DNA of 64,000 bases. Source: Listeria fleischmannii subsp. fleischmannii LU2006-1 (GTDB lineage Bacteria; Bacillota; Bacilli; Lactobacillales; Listeriaceae). The translations under genes and the position numbers were made by a program. Location: positions 1-64,000 of the forward strand of contig NZ_ALWW01000005.1 of NCBI RefSeq assembly GCF_000344175.1, written 5' to 3'. This document shows positions 49,026-59,892 of the stretch, piece after piece. Position 1 is the first letter of the stretch. Every line of letters begins with the position of its first letter. The notes beneath the pieces were generated by a model. That model saw nothing but the letters and a program-made list of their open reading frames with translations, made no database searches and was not told the DNA's origin.

Positions 49026-49731
49026 TATTTATCCGCTCCTGTATAATGGCATTCGCAACTTGTAAATCATAGGGTGTTGTAATTTTAATATTAAAAATTT
49101 CACCTTTAACTAAATTCACTTTTTCTCCGGCTAAAAGACAAATTTTACAAGCATCTGTTAAAATTTCTTTTTGCTCCGAGGAAAGAGCATTATAATGCCC
49201 GTAAATCATTTTCATATTAAAGCTTTGCGGTGTTTGCCCTTGATACATCACATCACGAACTGGAATATCTGTAATAAATTCATGGTTTGTGGATTCTACA
49301 ATCGTATCTGTTGCTGTAATCACGGTATCCACTGTGCCATATTTTAAAGCTGCATCAATATTTTCTTCAATAATTCGGTGCGTTAAAAATGGACGAACCG
49401 CATCGTGTGTAATAACAACATCATCATCATTTAAGCCGAAATTCTTCTCTACGTAGCGAATACCGTTCATAATTGTTTCATTTCGGTCCGTTCCGCCTTC
49501 TATAACCACCACGCGGTCATCTTGAATATGTTTTTTAAGTACATCTTCTGTGTGATTCATCCACTCTTTCGGCGAAGCAACAAAAATCTTATCAAAACGC
49601 GAATTCAAAATAAATTTTTCAACTGTATGCACAATAACAGGTTTACCATTTAACGGTAAATATTGTTTTGGCATACTCACATTTCCCATCCGGGTACCTT
49701 TACCCCCAGCAAGAATTTCAGCATAAATCAT
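49018..49731 (-). CDS. tarI: Ribitol-5-phosphate cytidylyltransferase
   Basis: Forms CDP-ribitol from CTP and ribitol 5-phosphate. 237 residues with the IspD-like nucleotidyltransferase fold: [50 protein letters not shown] and the C-terminal [17 protein letters not shown]. Coupled to tarJ by an 8-base overlap. First gene of the leftward tarI-tarJ-tarB-tagD group, separated from the upstream tagF-like gene by 160 bases. Confidence 0.94.
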   Translation of the reverse strand: MIYAEILAGGKGTRMGNVSMPKQYLPLNGKPVIVHTVEKFILNSRFDKIFVASPKEWMNHTEDVLKKHIQDDRVVVIEGGTDRNETIMNGIRYVEKNFGLNDDDVVITHDAVRPFLTHRIIEENIDAALKYGTVDTVITATDTIVESTNHEFITDIPVRDVMYQGQTPQSFNMKMIYGHYNALSSEQKEILTDACKICLLAGEKVNLVKGEIFNIKITTPYDLQVANAIIQERINND

Positions 49732-49802
49732 TATCTATTCTCCTTTATTTCTAAAGTTTGAAAGCTCATACAGCTATATTGTAACACAAAAAAATATAAA
49801 AA

Positions 49803-49879
49803 GAAGCTACTTTCCTTTTCCATTTCGGAATGCCCTAAGAACACTTTCCACTTTTTAAAAAAAAACTAAAAATAGCTTC
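49803..49879 (-). terminator. Probable terminator after the first tagF-like gene
   Basis: Arms GAAGCTA / TAGCTTC about 63 bases apart with a minus-strand T-rich tail and partly paired interior. The large loop lowers confidence. Confidence 0.4.
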
Positions 49880-49892
49880 CTTCACCTACTAA

Positions 49893-52163
49893 CTATTCTT
49901 TATTTCGAACATATTCTGTGATAAAACGCTCCGTCGATTTCCCGTCAAGAGCATCAACAAATTTTTCTTTAAAGCGATTTAATTTTTCATAATCAAATTG
50001 CTCATTTTGAATATCCCGAATTAAAGTATCACTTTCTTCATAAATGGCCCCAGGAACCATTTCTTCATACGGAAAATAAAATCCGCGTTCATCGTGGTAA
50101 TTCTTTAGGTCATCAGCAAAGAAATACATCGGGCGATTCAGTAGACTATATTCAAAAATAACCGAGGAATAGTCCGTGATAAGAGCATCGCTAACTAACA
50201 TGATAGGATTGATATCTTTCTCATCACTTAAATCTAAAATAAAATCATCTTGTTCCGCTAAATTCATCGCGACATTTTTGACCACAGGATGGAATTTTAA
50301 AATAAGAACATACTCATCGCCTAGCGCTTTTTTCATTTTCAAGGCATCTAATTGCATTTTAAAATTCATTCGGTGTCCTGCCCCGCCGCGAAACGTTGGC
50401 GCATATAAAATTGCTTTTTTCTTCTTTAAAACCGGATATTTTTGGTATAAATTCTCTTTTAAAGTCTTTATTTTTTCTTGATTAAAGAAGAGATCTGTTC
50501 GCGGAACGCCAATTGGTTTAACTTTACTTGGAGCTACGCGAAACGCCTCACTATATTCAGAAATAAGATTTTCTGAGCTAACTAAAACGTCGGTATAGCT
50601 ACTATGAGCCCTTTTTTCAAACTCTTCCGTCTCAGAGTCCGAAGCAAAAAGCGCACTAAAACCAAATTTTTTAAATGCACCTGCGGCATGCCACGTTTGA
50701 ATCACTTTCACTTCTTTTTTAAAGCTCAGGCTATAGATTTTATTATAGTAATCATCAATGACAATCGTTTCAGCTCTCGCCAAGGTAGCAAAAATATGAA
50801 GGGTATGCTTCCAAGAAGGACTTTTTTTCAGAAGAAGAACAACGCGTTTTTTCTCTTGTTCAGACATACAATCGTAAATCGCTTTTAAATTTCCGCTTAA
50901 CACATCGCTTCTTTCTGTGCCAAAGACAATACTCCCTTTTTTCACAGGTAAAAGTTTCCCAAACCTGAAAACAAGTTGTCGCCCGATTCGCATGACTAAT
51001 TTGTTTGTATCAAACTTTTGGCGAATAAATTGACGAATAGCCAGTCGATTGGCATTTCGAAAGCTCCCCTGTTCAACAATAGACAGGGCCGCACGATAAT
51101 ATTCATTTGCCTCTCGTACAACTTTTAAACTCTCTTCTGATGAGTGTTTAAAAATATACTGTAAGATTGCTTGATAGGCTTCTTTCGTATGCTTATCCAT
51201 TCCAAGGGCAAAACCAATGGTGCGGTTAACAAAAACAAATGGAACAGCATTCATTTGGTAAAAGATAGCTTCCGGCAGCGCATAAAGCCAATTGCCTAGT
51301 TTCTGAAAGAACTCTTGACGCTTCGCTTTATTTCCTGTAAAAACACCACCAATAGCATCCGAAATTTCAATTTTAACTACTCGATTATAATAACTAAGTT
51401 GGACATTCTGAGAACTTCCATATACATTAAAAAGCTTTTTCGCGACATCTAAAAACTGTAAAATCGAATCTAAAATACGAATTGGATTTTGACTAATGGA
51501 CTGTGTTAAAGACTTATTTTCCCCATCGCGCAATCGATAAAAATAAACGACTTCATCCACCGTATAAATTTTTTGTGCACGAATTAACGTTTCCAAAACA
51601 AAAGGTTGGTCTTCTCCATATTTAATCTCTTCTAAGAAGCGAATATCTTCAACCAATTCTTTTTTATAAAGCTTCGCACAAGGACCGATGGAATAGACAA
51701 GCTCGGGATTTTCCTCAAACGTTTTAGCCCCCGGTTTAATTACATTTTCCGTTATATGGGCATCAATAAACCATTCTTGCTTCTGGTTAAAACGCTTGGT
51801 TGATCCTGTTACTAAATCGGCATTTTCTGACTGCGCCGCCTGATACATTACAGTAAGGGCATTTGGTGCTAAAAGATCATCACTATCAACAAATAAAATA
51901 AAATCCCCTTTCGCCAATTTCAAACCATCGTTTCGTGCAGCAGCGGGACCTTGATTTTCTTTATAAATATAGTGGAAGCGGCCATCCTGTGCGATACATC
52001 TTTCTATGACTTCCGCCGTTTCATCTTTTGAACCGTCATCAATTAAGAGCACTTCATAATTTTCAAATTTTTGATTTTGAATGCTTTTTAAAGTATCCTC
52101 TATAATATCAGCGACATGATAGACGGGTATAATTATTGAAATTTTAATAGAATCATTCATCAA
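49893..52163 (-). CDS. Bifunctional GT2-glycerophosphotransferase (teichoic acid polymerase type)
   Basis: A 756-residue fusion: N-terminal GT-A glycosyltransferase (1-320; SIIIPVYHVADIIEDTLKSI, LLIDDGSKDETAE, LFVDSDD) and C-terminal CDP-polyol transferase (about 400-756; IQTWHAAGAFKKFGFSA, VPRTDLFF, LYAPTFRGGAGHR, LITDYSSVIFEYSLLNRPMYFF). In Listeria such proteins build or extend the teichoic acid chain and may attach sugars. A close paralogue lies at 55277-57634. Whether it transfers glycerol or ribitol phosphate cannot be told from sequence. Intact. Confidence 0.87.
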   Translation of the reverse strand: MMNDSIKISIIIPVYHVADIIEDTLKSIQNQKFENYEVLLIDDGSKDETAEVIERCIAQDGRFHYIYKENQGPAAARNDGLKLAKGDFILFVDSDDLLAPNALTVMYQAAQSENADLVTGSTKRFNQKQEWFIDAHITENVIKPGAKTFEENPELVYSIGPCAKLYKKELVEDIRFLEEIKYGEDQPFVLETLIRAQKIYTVDEVVYFYRLRDGENKSLTQSISQNPIRILDSILQFLDVAKKLFNVYGSSQNVQLSYYNRVVKIEISDAIGGVFTGNKAKRQEFFQKLGNWLYALPEAIFYQMNAVPFVFVNRTIGFALGMDKHTKEAYQAILQYIFKHSSEESLKVVREANEYYRAALSIVEQGSFRNANRLAIRQFIRQKFDTNKLVMRIGRQLVFRFGKLLPVKKGSIVFGTERSDVLSGNLKAIYDCMSEQEKKRVVLLLKKSPSWKHTLHIFATLARAETIVIDDYYNKIYSLSFKKEVKVIQTWHAAGAFKKFGFSALFASDSETEEFEKRAHSSYTDVLVSSENLISEYSEAFRVAPSKVKPIGVPRTDLFFNQEKIKTLKENLYQKYPVLKKKKAILYAPTFRGGAGHRMNFKMQLDALKMKKALGDEYVLILKFHPVVKNVAMNLAEQDDFILDLSDEKDINPIMLVSDALITDYSSVIFEYSLLNRPMYFFADDLKNYHDERGFYFPYEEMVPGAIYEESDTLIRDIQNEQFDYEKLNRFKEKFVDALDGKSTERFITEYVRNKE

Positions 52164-52245
52164 AGTTGGAACTCCTTTTATCCATTTTATCCTTTTACAA
52201 TTTTAGCTTTCTACAGAATGGAAGTCAATCCTTAATAGATTCAGC

Positions 52246-52274
52246 TTGATTCTATTTTATACTGCCGCTATAAT
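52246..52274 (+). promoter_or_regulatory. Sigma-A promoter of galU
   Basis: TTGATT and TATAAT separated by 17 bases, ending 43 bases before the galU start codon. Confidence 0.8.
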
Positions 52275-52316
52275 GAAGTAGCACAGAATAAACTTTGACA
52301 TTTGGAGGTAAATGGA

Positions 52317-53213
52317 ATGAAAGTAAGAAAAGCTGTTATACCAGCGGCTGGTTTAGGAACTCGTTTTTTACCGGCAACAAAAGCAATGCCTAAAGAAATT
52401 TTACCAATCGTAGACAAACCGACTATCCAGTTTATTGTAGAGGAAGCCGTTGCGTCTGGCATTGAAGACATTTTAATTGTAACGGGTAAAGGAAAACGAG
52501 CTATCGAAGACCATTTCGACTCCGTTCCTGAATTAGAAGCTAATTTACGTGAAAAAAACAAAATGGAATTGCTTCATTTGGTTGAGGAAACAACAAACAT
52601 TAATTTACACTTCATTCGTCAATCCAAACCAAAAGGCTTAGGAGATGCGATTCTTCAGGCAAAAGGTTTTGTCGGAAATGAACCCTTTGTCGTAATGCTT
52701 GGTGATGACATTGTGAAATCTAAGGTTCCATGTGTCAAACAATTGGTGACACAATATGAACGCACACACAGTTCTGTCATCGGTGTTCAAACGGTACCAC
52801 ATGAAGAAACTTATCGGTATGGTATTATCGACCCTGCAGATAAACTAAGCGAGCGCCTTTATAACGTAAAAGGTTTTGTAGAAAAACCTAAGGCTGAAGA
52901 GGCACCTTCTGATTTAGCTATTCTAGGTCGTTATTTATTAACACCTCAAATTTTCGACTATCTTGAAACGCAAGAACCTGGGGCTGGTGGCGAAATTCAA
53001 TTGACTGATGCCATTAACCGTTTAAACGAAATTCAACGTGTTTTTGCATATGATTTCGAAGGTCATCGCTATGATGTAGGAGATAAATTTGGTTTTATCC
53101 AAACTACTATGGCATTCGCGTTAGAACATCCGGAACTTAAGCTTGAAGTTCGCCAGCTAATCGATGATTTATACAAAGAAATTCATAAAAATGATAAGTC
53201 AACGAAAAAATAA
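52317..53213 (+). CDS. galU: UTP-glucose-1-phosphate uridylyltransferase
   Basis: Makes UDP-glucose for teichoic acid glycosylation, glycolipids and galactose metabolism. 298 residues: [31 protein letters not shown]-like [15 protein letters not shown], and YGIIDP are all present. An open frame begins at 52302, but ATG 52317 has GGAGG 8 bases upstream. Only plus-strand gene inside the leftward teichoic block apart from the DUF6270 gene; transcribed from its own promoter. Intact. Confidence 0.95.
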   Translation: MKVRKAVIPAAGLGTRFLPATKAMPKEILPIVDKPTIQFIVEEAVASGIEDILIVTGKGKRAIEDHFDSVPELEANLREKNKMELLHLVEETTNINLHFIRQSKPKGLGDAILQAKGFVGNEPFVVMLGDDIVKSKVPCVKQLVTQYERTHSSVIGVQTVPHEETYRYGIIDPADKLSERLYNVKGFVEKPKAEEAPSDLAILGRYLLTPQIFDYLETQEPGAGGEIQLTDAINRLNEIQRVFAYDFEGHRYDVGDKFGFIQTTMAFALEHPELKLEVRQLIDDLYKEIHKNDKSTKK

Positions 53214-53225
53214 ACACATACGAAA

Positions 53226-53256
53226 AAAATCTCCCGTCAGGCGACGGGAGATTTTT
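53226..53256. terminator. Bidirectional terminator between galU and the amidase autolysin
   Basis: AAAAATCTCCCGTC-AG-GCGACGGGAGATTTTTT: near-perfect GC-rich stem with A and T runs, between convergent genes. Confidence 0.9.
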
Positions 53257-53262
53257 TAAATG

Positions 53263-55072
53263 CTATTTTTTTACATAGGTGGAAGGGATATAGCCTGTAT
53301 AACGATCATACGCTACAAAAACCCATCCATTGGCTGCTGTTTTACTTGGATCGACTGCTTACTTTTGCATTTGCCGGAACACTTGTTACAACAGCTGAAT
53401 TCCAATTTGGTTCTGCTCTAAGATTAAATCCAATCGCATAATACGTTGTGTACTTATTCGTATCACTAAAGTATGAGGTTGGATGATAACCAGATTTTCC
53501 GTTATATGTGACATACCACCAACCATTTTTAGTTTTCGTTAAATCAACCTGAACTTTTTCGCCTGCTGGAATGGAATAAGCTATTTTAGAATCCCATTTC
53601 GCGTCTGTTCTCGGGTTAATAAAACTATTGGTATAAACTGTTTTAGCTGGATTTGTTGCTGAGAAATAAGAAGCTGGTTGATAGCCACTAATACCATTAT
53701 AGGTCACATATTTCCAACCATTTGAAGCGGTTTTAGCGCTATTGGCTTGTACTTTTGCACCAAAAGGCACTCGTGTTGTTACCGCCGAATCCCACACAGG
53801 TTCCGCTCTTAAGTTCATTTGCATCGTAGCGTAAACATCACTCATCGGATTTGTCTTTTGGAAATACGTTGTTGGAATATAACCAGATATATTAGATTTT
53901 GTATACGTTAGATGCGCCCAACCGTTCTTATACTTACTTCCATTGACAATAACAGCTTCGCCAGCAGGAACTGTTCCTGCAACTGACGAATTCCACTTGC
54001 CATCAGAACGTAAATTGATTTTATCTTTTGTATACTGTGTAGAGATTGTATTTTCCGTTTGAATGTATCCAAACGGAATATAGCCAGTTTTATTATCGTA
54101 TTTGACATATGCCCAACCATTTTTAGTTTTCGTTGTATCCACTTTTACGAGCGCGCCAGCATCAATTTTCATCGCAACTGGAGCATCCCATTTTGCATCT
54201 GTACGCGGATTAACTGGCACCGACGTATAATACGTTTTATCCATACGATCATATTTATACTGAACGAGTTGGAAAAACTCATTAAACGTGTAGCCATATC
54301 TAGCAAAATAACCCACTGGATCGCTATGTGTTGTTCCACCTAAAAATCGGCTTACTGCATCATGTGACCAAACTGTACCACTACCTGTGTTATGCGCATT
54401 AATTGGCGTAAGATTATATTTTTTCAAAATATAAGCCGCATAATAGGCATCATTATTAACAGAGCGATAAAAGTCCTCTTTATTTTTTTCTCTTACAAGT
54501 TCTACTTGAACAAAGTATGGGTTGGCTTTTGGACCAGCCCCCCAGCTACCATAATCAGTAGGGTGGATTTCGATGATTTGTTTACGATCGACAAATGCAT
54601 GAACAAATGCATTTTGCCAGTTATTCGTCATATAATTAATTTCAGAATCGATTGTAGAATTATCATTCGCTGTTTCATGGATAACAATACCACGTGGTTT
54701 CCCTACTCCATCGCTATAAGCAAAACGAGTAAAGTTCTTTAGTTGGTTTTCAATGGTTGCAGTGGAATAATTTTGATTAATAATATATTGGTTTGCACTT
54801 GATAATGCAGTTTGTGCATATGGTTCTGGCAGTGCAGACCGCAACATGAAACGTTGGCTTTCTGTTGGTTTTGCCTGACTTTCTACTTTCTCTTCCTCGG
54901 TTTGTTCCGTTGGTGTATAGATACTTTCATCAATTTGATTATTTAAAATTTCCCCAGCATTTATTCCTGTCCCTGTTTCATCACCCTCAGCTTTTGCCAT
55001 ACTTGGATTAGCTAAAAAGAGTAAAATCCCAAAAAGACTAGCAAACATTACAATAAAATACTTTTTTTGCAT
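53263..55072 (-). CDS. N-acetylmuramoyl-L-alanine amidase autolysin with five SH3-like repeats (frameshifted)
   Basis: Secreted wall hydrolase of about 602 residues. Signal peptide 1-28 (ends SMAKA), a linker, an amidase_2 domain (about 110-275) with the zinc ligands in GIVIHETAN, HAFVD and THSDP, then five bacterial SH3 repeats of about 65 residues (each with a [IN]xPRTDAKWD or NLRxxxxWxS core and a NGWxYVxYxxxxGY end). The fifth repeat is cut by a frame break near 53361; one base less gives KVAVDPSKTAANGWVF and a stop at 53263. The repeats probably anchor it to teichoic acid, made by its neighbours. Confidence 0.88.
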
Positions 55073-55239
55073 GACTCTTCCTTTCTATTTCTTTAATTCT
55101 GAACGAAAAACGTTCATTCTATCATTTTATCGCTTAACGCCTTAAAGTTCAATAGGACTTTTTTATACGTAAAAAAATTTACATATTTTACAGCTACTGC
55201 AAATGACCTAAATTTTAAAATTTAATCAAGTATTGACCA

Positions 55240-55276
55240 ATAAAAAAAGCTACTTTTTTCAAAGTAGCTCTAAAAA
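55240..55276 (-). terminator. Terminator after the second tagF-like gene
   Basis: Minus-strand hairpin AGAGCTACTTT / AAAGTAGCTTT with short loop and T-run, right after the joined stop at 55277. Confidence 0.8.
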
Positions 55277-57634
55277 TTATTGAATTAGTTCACGCACAAT
55301 GCGTTCCGAAGCACATCCGTCTGTATCATCGAAAAAGCGATTTTTAAATGTACGAATTTTTTCTACATCATAATTTTTCATAGTTTTAATTTCTTCAATC
55401 AATTCGTCATTGGTTCGCACAATCGGTCCTGGCACAAAATCCTCAAATTGATAATAGAAATTACGCTCTTCTAAATAATCTTTTAAATCGTAAGTATAAA
55501 AGATTGTTGGTTTTCCATAATCGAAAAATCAAATACAACAGATGAATAATCGGTAATTAAAATATCCGTATAGATTAACACATCATTAATGTCCTCTTTA
55601 CTCATGTTATAAGCTTGCTCCTGCAAATCATAAGGAATACCTACACCACGCGTAACAGATGGATGCATTTTTAAAATAATGACATATTCATCTCCTAATT
55701 TTTCAATAAGGCGACGAATATTTAGCTGCATTAAAAAGGTTTGTCTTTCAGAAGGTCCACCTCTAAATGTCGGAGCATACGTGATGACTTTTTTTCCTTT
55801 TGTAAGTGGATATTTCCCTTCAAAATAGGCGTGCACATATTCTTTATAATCCTCATCAAAAAACTTATCTGTTCTCGGGACCCCAAGCGGTAAAACATTT
55901 TTCTCAGGAACATGAAAAGCATCTGCATAAAAAGGAACAATTTCTTTAGAAGAAACCACTACTTTTGAATAAAGGGAATGGGCAGCACGCTCAAATTCTT
56001 CCGTATTACTATCGAGTGAGCCAATAGAACTGAAACCGAATTTTTTAAACGCCCCTGCCGCATGCCAAAGTTGAATAACTTCCGTACTAGTTTTGGCTTT
56101 TGTTCCGTATAATTGAAAATAGTAATCGTCTAGGAAAATATATTTTGCCGTCGCAACATCCTTATAAAGACGTAGTAACTCAGAAAAACTGCGATTAGGT
56201 TGCTTTAGGTGTCCAATAATTTTGTAGTCCTTCTTCTGCTTCAATAATTCTTCATAAATACCTAAAAAAGAATCTTGCATTTTAGTATGTTTATTCGTTA
56301 AAAATACAATTTTATTCTCAGTCCGGTAAAATGCTTTATAAAAAGGAAAAGCAATTCGTTTAGCATAAAAACGTTGATTTTTACGTTTGAAATTCATCCA
56401 CGTTTGACTCACAAAACGTTCTTTCGCATCTTTTAACGTCTGAAGAATTTTTCGTTTAGCCAAAAGGTTTAAAATGGGTTGAAGTGAGTTATGTTTCGCG
56501 GCTTCAATCGATGCTCTTACTTCCTTAGAAGCACCTACGCTTAAAATCGTATTCATTGCGCCCGGATTCATTTTTGAATAGGCCGTTTGTAGCATGTTGA
56601 GATAGTCTCCGCGTACCTCTTTTTTAATATACGTATAACGATTAACAATTTCATAACTAATCATCCGATGTAAAAATTCTAATCGATTATAAATTTGCTC
56701 TGGAATAAACTCAATAAGTTCTGTAATGCCGAAAAAGGCATTTTTTTTGATCACTTGCATTTCCTTCCAGTAAAATCCCCCGGAAAGCAGCCCATAAATC
56801 AGCTGAAAGCATTCGACTTAAATAATATTCGATTGTTTTTTCGCGCATAACCTGATTGGAAATGTACTTGTCAAATAAAGGTAAACTTAACTGGATACTT
56901 CTTAGCAAATCGCTAAATGATTTATAAGGATTAGATTTTACAATTTGAGAAAGTGAGACATCCTCTGAATCTTCACGTGCTCGATAGTTGTAAATAATCT
57001 CATCTACTGTATAAATATCTTTGGAAGCAAGATAGGCTTCTAAAACAAATGGCTGGTCTTCTCCCACTTTAATCTCTGTTGGAAAGCGTAGATTTTGGAC
57101 GACATCAAAACGATATAATTTATTACACGGTCCAAGTGTGTACATCATTTCTGGATTTTTAACCACCGTTTTACGTCCTTTTTTAAAGACTCCTCGTTGG
57201 TAATGGCCTTGTATAAACCATGATCTTGTACTATTAAAACTAACCGAAATACCCGTTACGACTCCTACATTTTCTGAAACAGCGGCTTGATACAAAAATT
57301 CAACGGCCTTTTCTGGTAAAACATCATCTGAATCTAGGAAGCTCACATATTGCCCCTTCGCTACTTCAAGGCCAACATTTCTAGCAGTACCCGGGCCTGC
57401 GTTTTCTTGGCGAATAACTGTAATATTTTTATGTTGTTCTGCGTATTCGACAATTTTTTCATAGCTACCGTCTGTTGAGCCATCATCGACCAAAATAAGT
57501 TCGATACCTTCTTGTGTTTGTTTTAAAACAGAAGAAATAGTTTCGTCGATGTAGGTAACAACATTATAGACTGGTGTAATGATAGACACTAACACATTTT
57601 CCAAACTTGATTTTTTAATAATTTCGTACGACAT
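55277..57634 (-). CDS. Second bifunctional GT2-glycerophosphotransferase (two frameshifts)
   Basis: Paralogue of the gene at 49893-52163, about 785 residues. GT2 part: VSIITPVYNVVTYIDETISS, LVDDGSTDGSYE, SFLDSDD; transferase part: IQLWHAAGAFKKFGFSS, VPRTDKFF, ITYAPTFRGGP, ILITDYSSVVFDFSIMEKP. Breaks at a T-run of eight (56741-56748, one base too many) and at about 55519-55522 (one too few) cancel in length. ATG at 57634 has AAGGAG upstream. Transcribed leftward, between the autolysin and the divergent DUF6270 gene. May be a second polymerase or glycosylating branch. Confidence 0.85.
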
Positions 57635-57863
57635 CTTCTTCTCCTTTATGTATAACCTTACAGTTTCATTATGTGAGCATCTAAGTTTTATAATTATTAA
57701 TCAAACTAAACCATTCTAAATATAGCAAAGTCGTGACTTTTTATCAACTGCTTTCTGTTTCGCGGAGAAAGCACCTGACTTTCATCAAACAAAAAGCGAT
57801 GCGGAAACCATCATTTCATGCTACAATAAACTTGTTTCACTTTGAATAAAAGGAGAAAAAAAT

Positions 57864-59852
57864 ATGTCCCTACAAACAACTAAAATTGTCTTTACTTCAA
57901 ATGAATGGCACATTTGCCTTGATAAAAAGGTAACCATTCAATCTGCCATTATCTTTTTTAAAGAACGAAATGAATTTTTACGTCCCGCGAGACAGTTCGA
58001 ATTAAATGTCTCAAATACTGGAGACGAAACATATGTTAGTATTCCGCTCGAATTAATTGCCAAAAACGCATTACTTGATAGGCAAACGGTTTGGCAAATC
58101 GAGTTAGATGGCAATAAAATTCAAGCATCTGAAGATAAACTACTTGAATCATTATCAAACGATTTTCACTCTCATGAATTTTCAATCCAAGACGGTTTTC
58201 TTGTACTTCTTAGCAACCCAACACCTATTCATGTGTATCTCACCGATTTTCATTTAGATGCTAGCGAAGTGCGTGGTAAGCTCCAAATTGAAACGACATT
58301 TGATATTTCAGGTTATGAGGCCATTCTTTCGGTTAAAAAGCGGACGCGACCTGAACTTTATCTTTTTCATGGTCACTCGCAAAATTTTGAACTTGGGAAC
58401 ATATCGGATAATCAACTATCGTTTGATATCGATACGGAAGTTCTTTCTGATGACTTTTTAGTAGATGAAACCAATAATTTAGATCCTGTTTTAATTTTAC
58501 AATCAAGCGTGACAAAATCTGCCCCTCTTTTTATCGAAGTAAGTGAGGCACTAAAAGATAAGTTAAGCGTGAAAGAACAAATAAAAAGTGATCGTACTTT
58601 ACAATCGTACCGTACTGGCTCCAACCGACTTTCTTTTTATTTGCTGAAAGAATTAGAAAAAGTAGCGACACTGACTGAATTTAAAAATAGCGAACAAGCT
58701 TTTCTGCTTACATTTGCTTTTGAAACGCAATTGGATGAGCCGACACTTGTCATTAAGCGACAAGACAAGAAACTTTCTACTTTTGAACATGTGACAGAAA
58801 TGGCTTTTTCAATAAAAAAACGATTTAAAAATTATTCTGTGAAGCTAAAAAAAGCGAATTTGTACCCGTTTCATTCCTATAATCAAGATGAAGATTGGGA
58901 TATGTTTATACGGTCTGGTTCAAAAGAATACCCACTTTTCGCCTCTATGACTATTCAGTTTTCGAAAGATTATGTTCGGATAAATAGCAATCAATACCAG
59001 GTGAGGTGGCGTAAAAAAACGGATTCGACCATCCGTCTTCGTTTTGTTTCTGCCCCTATTTTAAAAGCTAAACCAAAAAAATTAGTGGTAATGGGGACTT
59101 GTTTTAGTCGAAATGCCTTTAACTCAGATCCTTTTTTCAACCCAGATTATAAATCCTTTTTCTCTGTGATGTACACGCAAATGCACACTTCTTTGATTAG
59201 CGCCATGACAAATCGCTACGATCAACCTTTAAAGCTTAAAAATTACGCTTCAGGTTTAACAAAAGCAGAATTTGGTTTCTTAGAAGACGAGTTTCGTAAA
59301 GATTTATTCGATCGTTTGCGGAAAATTAAACCTGATTATTTTATTATCGATTTATATCCAGATGCCATTCGACCTGTGATTTGGTTAGATGACCAAACGG
59401 CTATTACATTTAGTTATTTTCTTGAGCAAACAAAATTAGCAGATGAACTCCCTTGTCACCGTTTAATGGATCATTCGAATGATGATGCCTTTTTTGAAGA
59501 GTGGACATATTATGCTGATTTATTTATTGCTGAAATAAAGAAAATCATCCCAGAAGAACGAATTATTCTAAATAAAGGCGGTTTTACATTAACCTATTAC
59601 GATGAAAATCGCAATATCAAATCTTATCCGTATCAAATGGGCATTCAAAAAGCTCAATTTTTATGGGACCGCATGAACAACTATTTCTTATCCCAAGCCC
59701 CAAATGTTCGTGTGATTGACTTTTCTAATAAAGGCTACATCGGGGATTACTACTATCCTTTTGGTCACTCCTTCTCACATTTTGAGTCCGATTACTATAA
59801 AGACTTCTTAAAAGAAATGATTTATATTGATCAAACGGATTCCTTCTTATAA
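57864..59852 (+). CDS. DUF6270-type SGNH-like protein of the teichoic acid locus
   Basis: A 662-residue protein without signal peptide. N-terminal about 400 residues are beta-rich, Ig-like modules as found in some teichoic acid polymerases. The C-terminal 250 residues look like an SGNH/GDSL-type domain, DUF6270: KLVVMGTCFSRNAFNSDPF at about 410-428 (block with serine), PDYFIIDLYPDA, and YYPFGHSFSHFESDYYKDF near the end with Asp/His candidates. It could be an acyl- or phospho-transferase/esterase acting on wall polymer. Intact; AAAGGAG precedes ATG. Divergent from the second tagF-like gene. Confidence 0.65.
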   Translation: MSLQTTKIVFTSNEWHICLDKKVTIQSAIIFFKERNEFLRPARQFELNVSNTGDETYVSIPLELIAKNALLDRQTVWQIELDGNKIQASEDKLLESLSNDFHSHEFSIQDGFLVLLSNPTPIHVYLTDFHLDASEVRGKLQIETTFDISGYEAILSVKKRTRPELYLFHGHSQNFELGNISDNQLSFDIDTEVLSDDFLVDETNNLDPVLILQSSVTKSAPLFIEVSEALKDKLSVKEQIKSDRTLQSYRTGSNRLSFYLLKELEKVATLTEFKNSEQAFLLTFAFETQLDEPTLVIKRQDKKLSTFEHVTEMAFSIKKRFKNYSVKLKKANLYPFHSYNQDEDWDMFIRSGSKEYPLFASMTIQFSKDYVRINSNQYQVRWRKKTDSTIRLRFVSAPILKAKPKKLVVMGTCFSRNAFNSDPFFNPDYKSFFSVMYTQMHTSLISAMTNRYDQPLKLKNYASGLTKAEFGFLEDEFRKDLFDRLRKIKPDYFIIDLYPDAIRPVIWLDDQTAITFSYFLEQTKLADELPCHRLMDHSNDDAFFEEWTYYADLFIAEIKKIIPEERIILNKGGFTLTYYDENRNIKSYPYQMGIQKAQFLWDRMNNYFLSQAPNVRVIDFSNKGYIGDYYYPFGHSFSHFESDYYKDFLKEMIYIDQTDSFL

Positions 59853-59892
59853 AAAAACAAGCCTTGAGCGAATTCGCTCAAGGCTTGTTTTA
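59853..59892. terminator. Bidirectional terminator between DUF6270 gene and tagH
   Basis: Near-perfect palindrome AACAAGCCTTGAGCGAATTCGCTCAAGGCTTGTT type stem with A/T runs on both sides; overlaps the tagH stop. Confidence 0.92.
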
